Of a stretch of 64,000 nt of DNA, positions 33,210 to 45,092 are shown piece by piece. Source of the stretch: Prionace glauca. Lineage: Eukaryota; Chordata; Chondrichthyes; Carcharhiniformes; Carcharhinidae. A model generated the notes under the pieces. That model searched no databases, was not told the DNA's origin, and was given only the letters and a program-made list of their open reading frames with translations. The position numbers and the translations under genes are program-made. Where the stretch lies: positions 22,863,538-22,927,537 of the forward strand of contig CM075760.1 in NCBI GenBank assembly GCA_037974335.1, in the 5' to 3' direction. Within the stretch, counting starts at the first letter, position 1; the number at the start of each line of letters is the position of its first letter.

Positions 33210-34928
33210 AATTATACCCTTCATTATTTTATGCACCTCTATTAAATCCACGCTCAATCTCTGTCTTTCTCAGGAAAACAGCACCAGTTTACTCCATCTT
33301 TCCTCATATCCCAGTCCTTCCATACCAGGCAGCATCCTGGTAAACCTCCTCTGCACTCTCTCCAGGGTCTCCACGTCCTTCCGGTAGTAATGTGACCAGA
33401 ACTGGACGCAGTACTCCAAATGCGGTTCAACCAACGTTCTGTACAACTGTAGCATTAGACGCCAGCTCTTGTACTGTATATCCCTTCCTATAAAGGCTAG
33501 CATATCATAAACTTTCTTCGCAACCTTCTCCACCTGTGTTGCCACCTTCAAAGACTTGTGAATTTGCACTCCCAGCTTCTTCTGCATTTCTATACTCTTA
33601 ATAGGTCTACCCTTTATCATACAACTCCCCTCGACATTATTCCTTCCAAAATGCATCACCTCGCATTTATCAGGATTAAATTCCACCTGCCATTTATCTG
33701 CCCAATATAACAGCCTACCTATATCCTACTGTGTTGCCAGACACTGCTCCTCACTGGCCGCCAATCCAGCCATATTTGTGTCATCTGCAAACTTGCTGAT
33801 CACACCACGTATGCCCTCTTCCAAATTTTTTATATATATTAAGAATAGAAGAGGTCCCAGTACTGAGCCCTGCAGCGCACCACCAGTGACAGGCCTCCAG
33901 CGAGAAAAGGACCCTTCCACTGCTACTCTCTGTCTCCTGTTAACTATCCAGTTTTCAATCCATCTAGATACTTGTGCCTGTATCCCATGAGCCTTAACCT
34001 GTTCAACCAACCCACCATGAGCGACTTTGTCAAACGCCTTACTGAAATCCATATAGACGACATCAACGGTTCGTCCTTCATCAACGGTTTTTGTCACCTC
34101 CTCAAAAAATTCCACGAGATTCGTCAGGCAAGACCTCCCCTTAACAAAGCCATGTTGCTTATCCCTCATCACATCGCAATGCTCCAAATGCTTATACATC
34201 CTACCCCTTAGAATTTTTTCCAACAACTTTCCTACCACTGACGTCAAAATCACTGGCCTATAATTACCAGGGTTATCCCTACTGCCCTTTTTAAACAGCA
34301 GTACCACATTATCTACCCTCCAGCCCTCTGGGACCTCACCTGCGTCCAAAGAAGAGACAAAGATTTGCGACCCAAACAATTTCATCTCTCACCTCCCTAA
34401 GCAGCCTGGGATAAATGCCATCAGGCCCCGGAGCTTTATCAGTTGTTATGCTGCCTAAAAATCTTAGCACTTCCTCCCTTGGATTGGATATTTCTTTCAA
34501 CTGGTCTACAGCTCCCTCCAAGACAGTACAAGACACCAAGCCCCTCTCCTTCGTGAATACCGACGCAAAGTATTCATTTAGGATCTCCCCCATTCCCTCA
34601 GACTCTATGCACAGTTCCCCTCCTTTGTCCCGAAGAGGACCGATTTTCCGTCTAACCACCCTTTTGTTCCTAATGTAAGAGTAAAATGCCTTTGGATTTT
34701 CCTTAATCCTATCCGCCAAAGTCATTTCATGCCCCCCTTTCGCCCTTCTAACTCCCCGTTCGAGCTCTCTCATACTCTCTCTGTATTCTTCCAGTGCTCT
34801 CTCCGTTCCCAGTTGCTTAGACCTCACATACGCCTCTCTCTTCTTCCTGACCAAGACCTCAATATCCCCTGTAATCCACAGCTCTCCAATCCTACCTTTT
34901 CCATCCTTCCTCTTTACCGGCACATGTC
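33210..34928 (-). mobile_element. CR1-clade LINE, second subfamily, 3' end missing
   Basis: The minus strand runs from the upstream linker PVKRKDGKGRIGELWITGD and DRIKENPKAFYSYIRNKR, through the RT domain TDKAPGPDGIYPRLL, GRSCLTNLVEFFEEV, YMDFSKAFDKVAHG, GSVLGPLLFLIYIKNL and SKFADDTNMAG, to [17 protein letters not shown]. Several frame breaks. Its 3' end is cut at 33210 and its 5' side is interrupted at 34928 by another CR1. Confidence 0.93.
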
Positions 34929-34929
34929 T

Positions 34930-36025
34930 TTAAGAACATAAGAACACAAGAAATAGGAGAAGGAGTAGGCCATCTAGCCCTTCGAGCCTGCCCCGCCATT
35001 CAATAAGATCATGGCTGATCTGTCGTGGCTCAGTTCCACATTCCCGCCCTCTCCCCATAACCCTTAATCCCCTCTCTTATCAAAAACCCATCAACTCGCG
35101 TCTTAAAAATATTTAGCGAGGCAGCCTCCACCACTACAACGGGCAGAGAATTCCAGAGATTCAGCACCCTCTGAGTGAAGAAGTGCCTCCTCAACTACGG
35201 TCTAATCCACCCCCCCTTTATCTTGAGGCTGTGCCCCCTAGTCCTATTATCCTTTCTGAGCAGGAAGAGTCTCTCCACCTCTATCCTATCCATCCCATTC
35301 ATCATCTTATATGTCTCAATGAGATCTCCCCTCATTCTTCTAAACTCTAACGAGTACAAGCCTAGTTTATTCAACCTCTCCTCATAGCTCAACCCCCTCA
35401 ACTCCGGCATGAGCCTAGTAAACTTCTTCTGCACTCCCTCCAAGGCCAAAATATCGTTGCGTAAGTACGGCGCCCAAAACTGCACACAATACCTCATCAA
35501 TGTTCTATACAGCCGCAGCAAGACCTCCCTACTTTTATATTCAATCCCCCTCGCTATGAAGGCCAGCATCCCATTCGCCTTCCTGACCACCTGCTGCACC
35601 TGCAAGCTGGGTTTTTGCGACTCATGCACAAGGACCCCGAGGTCCCTCTGCACCGTCGCCTGCTGCAGTTTTTCACCACGTAAGTGATAATCCTTCCTAC
35701 CATTGTTCCTACCAAAGTGGACCACCTCGCACTTGCCAACATTAAATTCCATTTGCCATTTCCTGGCCCATTCGCCCAGCCTATCTAGATCCTTCTGCAG
35801 ACTCTCCATACCCTCCGCGCAATTTGCCTTTCCTCCAATCTTGGTGTCATCCGCAAATTTCGACACCCTACACTCGGTTCCCTCCTCGAGATCATCCATA
35901 TAAATGGTAAATAGCTGAGGCCCCAGCACCGACCCCTGGGGCAGTCCACTAGTCACCATCCTCCAATCCGAATAGTACCCATTGACCCCCACTCTCTGCC
36001 TCCTATTTGACAACCAACCAACTTT
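34930..36025 (-). mobile_element. CR1-clade LINE, third subfamily, inserted into the previous one
   Basis: The 3' tail is TTCTTGTG/TTCTTATG repeats at 34930-34955. The minus strand encodes LSNRRQRVGVNG, GLPQGSVLGPQLFTIYMDDL, SKFADDTKIGGKA, LDRLGEWARKWQMEFN, LGVLVHESQKPSLQVQQVV and GLSYEERLNKLGLYS in one long open frame of about 272 codons. 5' truncated. CATGT stands on both sides (about 34922 and 36081). Confidence 0.9.
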
Positions 36026-36090
36026 CCTGCAACCTTTTCAGTTTTCCCTTGAAAGCCTCCCACTTGCCGACCGTGGACATGTGTTTACTG
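36026..36090 (-). mobile_element. Probable continuation of the 33210-34928 LINE
   Basis: The minus strand reads STVGKWEAFKGKLKRLQ, text that precedes the PVKRKDGKGR linker in this LINE group. This supports the nesting. Confidence 0.55.
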
Positions 36091-36490
36091 TGATTCTAAC
36101 TTTTCTATTGGAAATGGAAGGATGCCGGCTTTAATTCTGATGTTGATTTGTAAACTATATGACATTTATCAGACAACACACAAAGACGCACACACATATA
36201 TTCTGTCGTTCTCATTCTTTCCCACAAATTGTTTCCCTTTCACACACACACACACATTTTCTTTCAACTTAAAACTACATCTTGGCTTCCTGGGAGTCTT
36301 CAGAGACCCAACTAAATTTCAAATGGTATGACGAACATTTTCCCTAACGCCATGTTTGCTGAGCTGGACATTAAAAGTCTCATGGTCTCCAATAGCTCCC
36401 TGGGCAACATCCCTCCTTTCAACCAAAATCAACAAAAATACATTCCCATGGATTGAGCCATTTTCATCTGATGCTGCCCTGGCAACATCG
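36090..36490. other. Unassigned; short (CA)n
   Basis: Contains a small (CA) tract at 36241-36256. No gene. Confidence 0.4.
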
Positions 36491-37310
36491 GAACATAACC
36501 ACAGGAATAGGCCACTCAGCTCCTCGAACTGGCCCCACCAATTAATAAGATCATGGCTGAATCCATTTTGGCTTCGCTAAGTCCATATCTCTTGATATAC
36601 CTGTTCAATTAAAGAAGACCTCAGACTTAAATGTAACAATTGTACCAGCTCCCACCGGCAATTGCCGAAGAGAGTTCCAATCATTCACCTCTCTCGACAT
36701 GTACTAATGTTTTCTATCAACTCTCCTGAAAGGCCTTTCCCTATTTTTTTCAACTATGGCCTTTTAACCTCGAACCTTCAACTAATGGAAACAGTCCTTC
36801 CCTGTAGGTATTTCATAGGTTTCTATCAGAACAGCCCTCAACCTTCCGAATTCGAGAGAAAAATGTCTAAATTCGTCTGATCTCTCCTCGCAACTTGCGT
36901 TGAACTCCGTCCAGAGTCAACATTTTTCCAAAGATATGTTGCCCATACTTGCTCACAGTACTCTAATTGGGGTGGAACAAGGATTGTGCACAATTGGAGC
37001 ACAACATCTGCCTCCGTATCCCCCAGTCCTTTGGATATGAAGGGAGGCATTCCATTGGTCTTAATGATTATTTTCTGCAGCAGATCGTGACATTTTAAGA
37101 AACTATGTGCCGAACCCCAAATCCTGTTTGGCATCCACTAAATTTAGTGTTGTCCCTTCTAAAAATTATATCTTGATCTATCATTTGGATATTTGAGATT
37201 TTGTCCCATTATCTAAGCCCTTAACGAATATTGTAAATAATTGAGGCCCCAGACAGATTCCTGCCGTACACCACTTAATCTGCATAATTCAGCAACGGAC
37301 ATGTACAATT
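36490..37310 (-). mobile_element. Old CR1-like LINE remnant
   Basis: Order of CR1 3' features in reverse: 'aataagatcatggctgaatcc', a decayed C-terminus, 'gcccatacttgctcacagtactc' (YCEQVWATYLW on the minus strand) and 'tgaggccccagacag'. Heavily mutated. Confidence 0.65.
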
Positions 37311-37785
37311 CATTGCGCCATAAATTTTGGCACCTTGTAGAAGAGGATGTGATATTACATTAATGGATGTGAATTCTTGTTCCATTGATACCATAGATCA
37401 TACCTGACAATGATATTTTCACACTAACTGTAATTACAATGTTTTGCCAGCAGATGGAAATAAATCTTGGTGGGTTACATTACATGAAGCATGAACTGCT
37501 GCAATACACTGGACCCTGCATCTGTTCATTTTGAATTGGCCTCCATATGTATATATGTTAGAATGGACCCCAGACATGATTATAATATATTATAACATAT
37601 AGCACGCTGTTTAAACTGGTATTGCACCAGTACATGTCAATGTATACATCACACAATCACCTTGATCCGAATTTTTCCAGGTAGGATCTAACTTTGCACT
37701 TCTGCCACGTACAGTTCCGAATGGTGGTGGACATTAAAACAATTAACCGCAGCAGGAGCCTTAAATAAAACCACACTTCTTAACG
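37310..37785. other. No recognised feature
   Basis: AT-rich; only short open frames. Confidence 0.4.
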
Positions 37786-37789
37786 ATGT

Positions 37790-38825
37790 GAGAGCTCAGC
37801 AAATGGAGAAGAACAAAACTGAAACAATTGCTACAATCTTCCGCCAGAAATGCCGAGAGGATTTTCCATCTCGGCCTCCTCCTGAGGTCCCCAGCATCAC
37901 AGATGCCAGTTTCCAAGCAGCTCAATGCCTTTCACAGGATAAGATTGAAACAGGAGTAGGCCATTCGAGCCCGGGAGCCCGCTCCACCATGCAATATGAC
38001 CATGATTGATCTGTGACCTAACCCTGTGCTGAAGAGGTTGGACACTGCAAGGATTATTGGTCCTGACAATATTTCAGCAATAATAATGATGATTTGTGCT
38101 CTGGAGCGAGCTGCGCCCCAGCCAATCTATTAAAGTATAGCTACATCACTATCGCATTCCCAACAATGTGGAAAATTGGCAGGCATGCTCTATCGCAAAA
38201 GGAAGGACAAATCCAACCCAGCCAATTATCGCCCAATGCGATCTCACTCGATCATAATAATAGAAAGTATCGAGGATCAACAGATCAGTAATAATAATAG
38301 TAATAATAATAATAATAATCTACTCAATGAAGCTCAGTCTGGGTTCCACTAGGAGCACTCGGTTCCAGAAGTAATTTAAACTTAGTCCAAATATAGTGGA
38401 AATAGCTGTTTTAATGAGGTGAGAGTGCCCACCCTGCACATCAACACAACACTTGACCGATGATGGCATCATGAACCCTGAGCCAATCTGCAGTCAATGG
38501 GGATCCGGGGGTAAACATTCCACTGGCTTCAGTCACACCGAGTACAGAGTAAGGTGGTTGGGGTTGTTGAAAGCCAATCAGCTCAGTCCCAGGGTATTGC
38601 TGCAGGAACTCCTCAGGATAGTGTGGCTTAATCTTCACCCTTCATTAGAAGGTCAGAAGTGGGATGTTCACTAATGATTGCACACTGTTCAGCACATTAG
38701 AGACTCCCCAGATACTGGAGCAGTCCGTGTCCATATGCAGCAAGGCTTCGAACACATTCAGGCTTTGGTTGAGGAGTGGAGAGTAACATTCACGCCACAC
38801 AGTGTCAGACAATGACCTTCTTCAA
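37790..38825 (+). mobile_element. Non-CR1 LINE fragment (jockey/I-like text)
   Basis: RT-like text in broken frames: 'cagcatcacagatgccag', 'attattggtcctgacaatatttc', 'aatccaacccagccaattatcgcc', 'gctcagtctgggttccac', 'caccctgcacatcaacac', 'gtcagaagtgggatgttcac'. These fit GPDNI, NPANYRP, AQSGF and FADDCT-type RT positions. A CR1 3' fragment (37940-38030) is inserted in it, and an AAT microsatellite lies at 38283-38315. The clade assignment is uncertain. Confidence 0.7.
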
Positions 38826-38829
38826 GGAA

Positions 38830-39065
38830 GAGAGATTCCTGGCATGGGTCACTGTCTGTACGGAGTCTGCACGTTCTCCCCGTGTCTATATGGGTTTCTT
38901 CCGGGTGCTCCGCTTTCCTCCCATAGTCCAAAAGACGCCCTGGTTAGGGTGCATTGGGCCGTGCTAAATTCTCCCTCAGTGTAACCCGAACAGATGCTGG
39001 AATGTGGCGACTCGGGAATTTTCACAGTAACTTCATTGCAGTGTTTACATAAATTTATTTGTGAC
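38830..39065 (+). mobile_element. tRNA-derived SINE, head missing
   Basis: 'gagtctgcacgttctccccg', 'gggtttcttccgggtgctcc', 'ggccgtgctaaattctccc', tail 'tttcacagtaacttcattgcag'. Confidence 0.8.
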
Positions 39066-39079
39066 GAATGAACACATTT

Positions 39080-40020
39080 AACATTTGGGGCCCTGCGGTA
39101 CCCCACTGTTAGCTGACCGTCACTCGGAAGAAGACCCATTTATTTCCACTCTCTGTTTCTTATCTGTCAATGAATTCTATACCGAGGCCAACATATCACT
39201 CCCCATCTCACGTGCTTTCATTGGGCCTACCAATATTTTATGAAGAGCCTTCTGAAATATCTTCTGGTGCAAATACACCACGTAAACTGGTTGCATCCCT
39301 CCCCCTCCCTAACCGAAAGAACCCCCACTTCCCCCATCCCCACCTATTATTTACACCCTTAAAAAATGCAAGTAGGTTTGTTAAGATAAACATGTCTTTC
39401 TTAAGCCCACACTGGTTTCATCAAACTCCGTCCATGCTTTCCAAATATTTTCCTATCATGGATTTGATAACAATCTCTAACTGATGCTGAAATCAGTCTG
39501 TAATTTATCAGTTTTATTCTCTCTTTCTCTGTATATATTGGGGTTACATTACCTGTAGGAACTGTTTCGGCCTGTATAGAATTTTAGAAGATGGGCAGCA
39601 ATGTATCCAACATTTCCTGGCCCATTTCCTTCCATATTCTGGGATTACCAGGCCCGAGTGACCAACCAGAATTTCACCCTATTATTTTCCTCAGAATGAT
39701 TTTACTAATACTGGTTTCCCTCAATACCGTCTTACAACTACCCCCTTGGTTCCCGAACATTTCTGGGATGATACTTGTGTGAAGGTAGTGTCAAACTTAG
39801 TGTTCTATTCATTTAATATTTCTTTATTCCCCAATATACATTCCCTGGATTCGGGCTCTAAGTAATTTACATTTAACTTAACCAATCCTTCTCTCTTCAG
39901 ATATTGATATAAACGGTTCTAATAAATTTTTATGTTCCTGCAATTTTACTCCCATTCTCTATTTCCCCCTCGATTATTTGGACTTTTTTTGTTGAATTTT
40001 AAAACTCTCTGAAACCTCAG
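39080..40020 (-). mobile_element. Old CR1-like LINE remnant
   Basis: Reverse-strand RT text in decayed form from 'ggggccctgcggtaccccac' (QGSVLGP region) towards 'ctgggattaccaggcccgag' (PGP region). No useful frame remains. Confidence 0.7.
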
Positions 40021-40540
40021 GCTTGTTTCTTCTTCTGGTAATTTTATCTATCTTTTAACTAAGAAGTAACATTTCCTCCCCTGAAAGACATCCGAGAAAA
40101 AGATGAGCTTTGACCATATATGATTTTCACAGTAACTTCATTACAGTGTGAATGTAAACCTATTTGTGACGAAGAAATTAACGTCAAACCTTTAAATACA
40201 CACGATGTCTTTATCAATAAACTGAGCTGTAATTCCCCAGCTGCCAGGGTGGAACGGAACTCCTGTCCCAAGCTTCTGGAATACTAGCTCAATAATGATA
40301 TTGCTATACTACCCCCGAGACTGAAATATCACCACATTTATTAATGGAATAATTGAACATTCAGTACTGGGTCACAGGTTGGATCGCGAGGTATCTTGTG
40401 GGAATTGAATACATTACCATTTGACTCAGAAATTATGTTGTTTCCATTCTTAACTGATCACAGATGTGTTTTGGCATGATGACATTTACCTCAGTGTGCC
40501 TAAAGTCTGAGATCTATGTCCAATATTACACTATACATTT
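40020..40540. other. SINE tail and unassigned sequence
   Basis: A SINE 3' tail ('tttcacagtaacttcattacag') at about 40120-40175. The remainder is unassigned. Confidence 0.45.
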
Positions 40541-41470
40541 ATAGCACGAATACATTACAAATTAATTTATGCTACATTAGGTTATTTCTCCAGTTATTAC
40601 ACTGAGCCATCTCTCTATTTATGAGACATTAGTTCCTCTCTATTAGTACTAGAGTAGATCACGGATCTGATCCTATTACATCTGATCCCATCTCTGGTTA
40701 TATTACACAGGATTTGTATATTTACATACATCTCTGCTAATTCAACACATGACCATGTGTATGTTGCCTGGCATTTAACTGTCAGAAGCAAGTCTTCTCC
40801 TGGCCTTGAGTCCTATTCTGACAAAATGACAGTGATTCATGGGAATCCATGTGAAAGTTCCATCAATTCATGAAATGACAAGGGGGAATAGGCGAGGTAG
40901 AGAAGGTCATATCGGGCTTGACGTTAATCGTGTATAAGCTGCACTATCAGAACAGGTGAACACTTGGTTTTGTTCCCTTAGAACTGAGCAGTTTATGGGA
41001 GATTTAGTACAGACGCTCAAAGTGATGAATGGGAATGTTTTACTCATTAGAAAGAGACTGTTACTCACTGGCAAGAGGGCATTATACAGAAGATTGATTA
41101 CAATGCACTAGCTTATGTCTCCTTATGTACTGAGATTGACTCACTTGAATCATTATTGCAACAGATCTCATATTTGTTTACATTGCATAAAATACCGCTT
41201 TATTTATTCTATTTGCGTTGTACCAGAGCCAGTCTTTAATTATATGACAGTAGTTCTTGTCTCTTTTTACACTACATTCGGTTATTTCTCTCGTTATGCC
41301 ACCCTCGGCCATTTCTCTATTTGTGCTGCATTAGATCCTCTCAAATAATACGACAGTAGACCACGGATCTGTTCATATTTCATCAGATCTCATCTCTTTT
41401 TTATATTACACGGGATTTGTCTCTTTGAATGACACCAATATCTGTCTCTGTTAATCTAACATACATGATG
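40540..41470. repeat. Degenerate tandem array, AT-rich
   Basis: Blocks such as 'ctacattaggttatttctcc', 'gatcacggatctgatcc' and 'atattacacaggatttg' (40569-40745) recur with changes at 41258-41420, a spacing of about 690 bp. Smaller units of 'tctctatttatnntncattag' are visible. A related block (41120-41190) recurs at 42660-42730. Confidence 0.65.
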
Positions 41471-41478
41471 TGGGTATG

Positions 41479-41651
41479 CCTCGAAAGCTTGTGAGTATAT
41501 TATCAAATAAATCGGTTGGACTAAAACCTGGTGTTGTCAGACTTTTTACTGTGTTTACGCCAGTCCAAGAGGCAGCACCCTCGAAAGCTTGTGAGTATAT
41601 TATCAAATAAATCGGTTGGACTAAAACCTGGTGTTGTCAGACTTTTTACTG
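41479..41651. repeat. Two identical 73-bp copies at exactly 100-bp spacing
   Basis: 41479-41551 equals 41579-41651 base for base. The text belongs to the dispersed repeat also seen at 3735-3873. Confidence 0.9.
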
Positions 41652-41654
41652 AAT

Positions 41655-42475
41655 CTAACATACGACCATGAATATGTTGCCTGCCGAGATATTATCAATT
41701 CCGATATAATATGGGTGTGCCTGTCTGACACTAATCATTCTTGATTGGAGCAGTAAGTTTAATTTTTACTAATTTCGATAAGTAGCTGCGAGAAATACCT
41801 AATTGCTCTGTTATTGTGTGAGTAATATTCAGTTTGAACAATTTCTCAGTGATTCACTAGTATTCGGGGACAGGTCAATATCTGAATAATCGTACAGTGC
41901 TCATTACAATATCTTCAAACAACCACCATTGTGATACATTTTATTAGTTGAATATTGCACTGCACTGTGTCAATTTGACACAGACTTTAGAGATAAAGAT
42001 TGACCTGTCTTATTTATAGCGCTCAACAGATTCACTGACAGTGTGAGACAGAATTCTGTACTCGCAATATCGCCAGATGGCCTCCCACAGGCTAAATATC
42101 TATCCACTCATTAATTACTCATCTGTTTCAGAGATAAATAAAACGAAATCGCCGCAGAACGAGTGTTGACAGTTAGGTTATGTTTGAATATATATATATG
42201 TATATTCTGTAATTTGTATTGTTACCTTCGAAATTATTTTTCACTTTCGGATGTCTTCATCTGCCGATGCCTAAGCTTTGTAATTCCCTCCCTAAGTCTC
42301 CTTATTTCACTTTCCTCGTCTAAGTCAATCCATAAAACTGTCCCTGTATTAGCCATCCTTTCAGTCACCTGTTCAAATATCTCGTTGGTCAAAAGCAAGA
42401 TGCTGTGAGTGCCTGAGATCCGAACAGAAAGTGCTAGAAACACTCAGTGGATTATTCATCATAAGTGGAATGGTT
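41655..42475. other. No recognised gene
   Basis: AT-rich, with a short (TA) tract near 42190. Nothing supported. Confidence 0.4.
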
Positions 42476-42477
42476 TA

Positions 42478-42620
42478 CGGCTCTCTCTCTCTCTCTGTCT
42501 TTCTCTCTCCCCCCGCCTCTGCCCCTGCCTCTCTCTCTCTCTCTCTCTCTCTCTGAGTCTCTCTCTCCCCCCGCGTCTGCCCCTGCCTCCTTCTCTCTCT
42601 GTCTCTCCCTCTCTCTCGCA
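42478..42620. repeat. (CT)n microsatellite with duplicated GC-rich island
   Basis: (CT) tracts interrupted twice by 'ccccccgcctctgcccctgcc'-like text. The Ser/Leu-rich open frames over it are artefacts. Confidence 0.9.
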
Positions 42621-43185
42621 CATACATTTGTTGTAGACATGTACAGCAAGACACTGGGCCTTGTGTCTTTATTTACTGCATGCGACTCATTTGAATCATC
42701 ATTGCAATAGACCTTATATTTGTTTATATTACATGACACACCATTCCATTTATTAATATATGATGACATGCCGTGATAATTGCTACAAATCATCATTTCT
42801 GAGTTCTTGTTCAGTCAAGAGGCCATTTCTGTTACATTGGGCTCCATCTCAGATATGATTGTGTCAGGCTCTGTGTCATGCACGACTGAACACATCCGTG
42901 CCTTACTTTGTGTTATATTGGACACAATAATAAAGCCAACACTGTCTCAATAACTGGTTTTCTATAAAATGCGTTTGAAAGATGGAAAAAAAGGACAGAA
43001 CGAGATGAAAAGATGGAAATTAGCTTTAAAAATGTAATGGGGTTCGAAGAATGTGTTTCGTCTTGTTAATAACTACTGGGAGTTGTTCATCATATTTAAT
43101 TGCCCTCGCATTTCCTGGAATATTTTACTGAAAGCTTGGGATGAAACTTGTAACATCCTCTTGTTCAAAAGAGATTGAGGAACAG
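42620..43185. other. Related to the 40.5-41.5 kb array in part; no gene
   Basis: 42650-42770 resembles 41110-41230 ('gactcatttgaatcatcattgcaa', 'tatttgtttatattacat'). Confidence 0.5.
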
Positions 43186-43189
43186 AATG

Positions 43190-43420
43190 AATGTATGTCA
43201 CATTGCACTGCAAATGGACATTAAAGGACAATTCAACATGGCCACTCCAACTAACCTGTACATCTTTGGACTGTAGGAAGAAAGCAGTAAACCTGGAGGA
43301 AACCCACGCACACACAGAATGAATATGCAAACACCACACAGTTACACAAGGCTTATGTGGAACCTCTGTCCCTAACAGTGTGAGGTACCAGTGCTAATCA
43401 CTGTGTAAATAATTGCTATT
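43190..43420 (-). mobile_element. tRNA-derived SINE
   Basis: Plus-strand text 'acctggaggaaacccacgc', 'cctgtacatctttggactg' and 'agtgctaatcactgtg' is the reverse of the SINE body and head. Confidence 0.75.
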
Positions 43421-44940
43421 AATTTTAAGCATGATATTGTAATTTATTCAGTATTTATTGCACATTCTGTGTCTCAGTCAATAAATAAAGTTGATGAATG
43501 GCCCTGGACGCTCTTGAGTGTGATATACAGCTGGTCATTCCGCTGCCAAGGCAATGCATCTTTCAAATGATTCACTGAACTTCTCTCTTTCTCTGTCTCA
43601 GACTGAACCTAAATCAGATAACCTCTCTCCTCTCTCCCAGTCTCCATTAACTCACACAGGTTCCCAGGAGACGGATCTGACTCTGAGACTATTTCTTTCT
43701 TCTTCCTTAAGGCACCTTGTGACTGAAAAGATAAAGCACAAAAATCTCAGCAGAGGTAAATTCATTATAGGAACTTAACCATTTCACTCAATTAACCTCT
43801 CTCCTCTATTTCTCACACACAACACCCAGCACACTTAAACTTTCTGTTTCGGAATGTCTCTGCGGATAAAAAATGTTGCTTTAATTTTCCCTCAATGGTA
43901 ACCTTCAGTCCATCTTCCCTCAATTAATCTGTTTAAATCCCAAATATGATCATTTTCTTGAATCATTAATATGGGAATGGGGGTGACTGTAATGCTGAGA
44001 CCGGCAGCAATCTGTGTGACTGTTCTTGATGCTTTCAGAGTGAGTTCACCCTCACAGGCAGGAAGACTGTTCACGGTGATAACATCAAACTGGCCCCGGT
44101 TGTTTCATTCTCAGGTAACACAACTTCCTGTTTCTCTGCTGTTCCAAACCGCACATCTCCCTTCCGAGCAGAAAATATATCCAGAGACCACAATCTGGTG
44201 AGAACATCTGTCAGTGCGGCCTATATCTGCCCACAGAGTCAGGGCAGAGTCAGACAGGTCACATTGTGGTGACATTTACAAATGAGTCTGATGTGACCTG
44301 TTCAGAGTTTCCATTCCCGGACATAACTGGATGGTCAGTGGATCAGTCACTGAACTCCCCCGGGATCTGTGAAGGGAGGGAATGATAGCTGTTATCTTTC
44401 ATTGTTTGATCATTTTCTCTCCATCTGCTATTTATTTTTATCCCTCAGCTTTTATCTGTCAGCCCCCCCCCCCCCCCCCCCGGTTTGATTTCTCCTAACT
44501 CTCCCGGTGTCTCTATCTCCTTGCCAGTCTTTTCAACACATTTATTAGTGTTCGTAATCATGAAGTTGTGATTGGGTTAATTAAAGAGAGAATCTTTCAA
44601 CTGGGGGACGGTCAGCAACCAATGGGCACAAAGTTATTTTATTGAGCAGCGAGACAGAAACATAAGTGTTTACTTTTACACCAGAGTTGTGCTGAACTGG
44701 AATGAACAGCTTGGAAGGGTGATGGAATTATATTTCACAGAAACTTTGGAAAATAAATTCGATATCTCCTTCATGGGATGAACTTTTGAACGATTTTCGA
44801 GAATGGGAGCATTTTAAGGTTCATCTATATCAGTGTCCCAGCATCCTTTTTGTGTCTCTCCCTGTCCTTGATTAAAACGGAAGAAAATGGAATATTTATA
44901 CAACTGTCGTCTTGTGGTAATCTTATCTTTTGACAGCACC
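43420..44940. other. No recognised gene; poly-C tract at 44464-44481
   Basis: Frames around 44190-44380 contain Ig-like fragments such as SAAYICPQSQG, but with stops and no domain that I can support. A C18 homopolymer is present. Confidence 0.4.
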
Positions 44941-44943
44941 TGT

Positions 44944-45092
44944 GTGTTGTGTGAGTGTGTGTGTTTGTATATGTGTTTGTGTGTGTGTGTGTTTGTGTGT
45001 GTTGTATATGTGTGTGTGTGTTTGTGTTTGTGTGTGAGTGTGTGTTTGTGTGTGTGTGTGTTTGTATATGTGTGTGTGTGTGGGTGTGTGTA
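44944..45092. repeat. (GT)n / GTGTGTTTGT microsatellite
   Basis: About 150 bp of GT with TTTG interruptions. Open frames rich in Val, Cys (plus) and Thr, His (minus) are artefacts. Confidence 0.95.

Noticed and set aside
42409-42796. Ser/Leu-rich and Arg/Glu-rich frames
   Set aside because: (CT)n microsatellite read in different frames.
44190-44380. Possible Ig-like fragment (SAAYICPQSQG)
   Set aside because: Frames are interrupted, the paired Cys and Trp are absent, and there is no RSS or splice site nearby.
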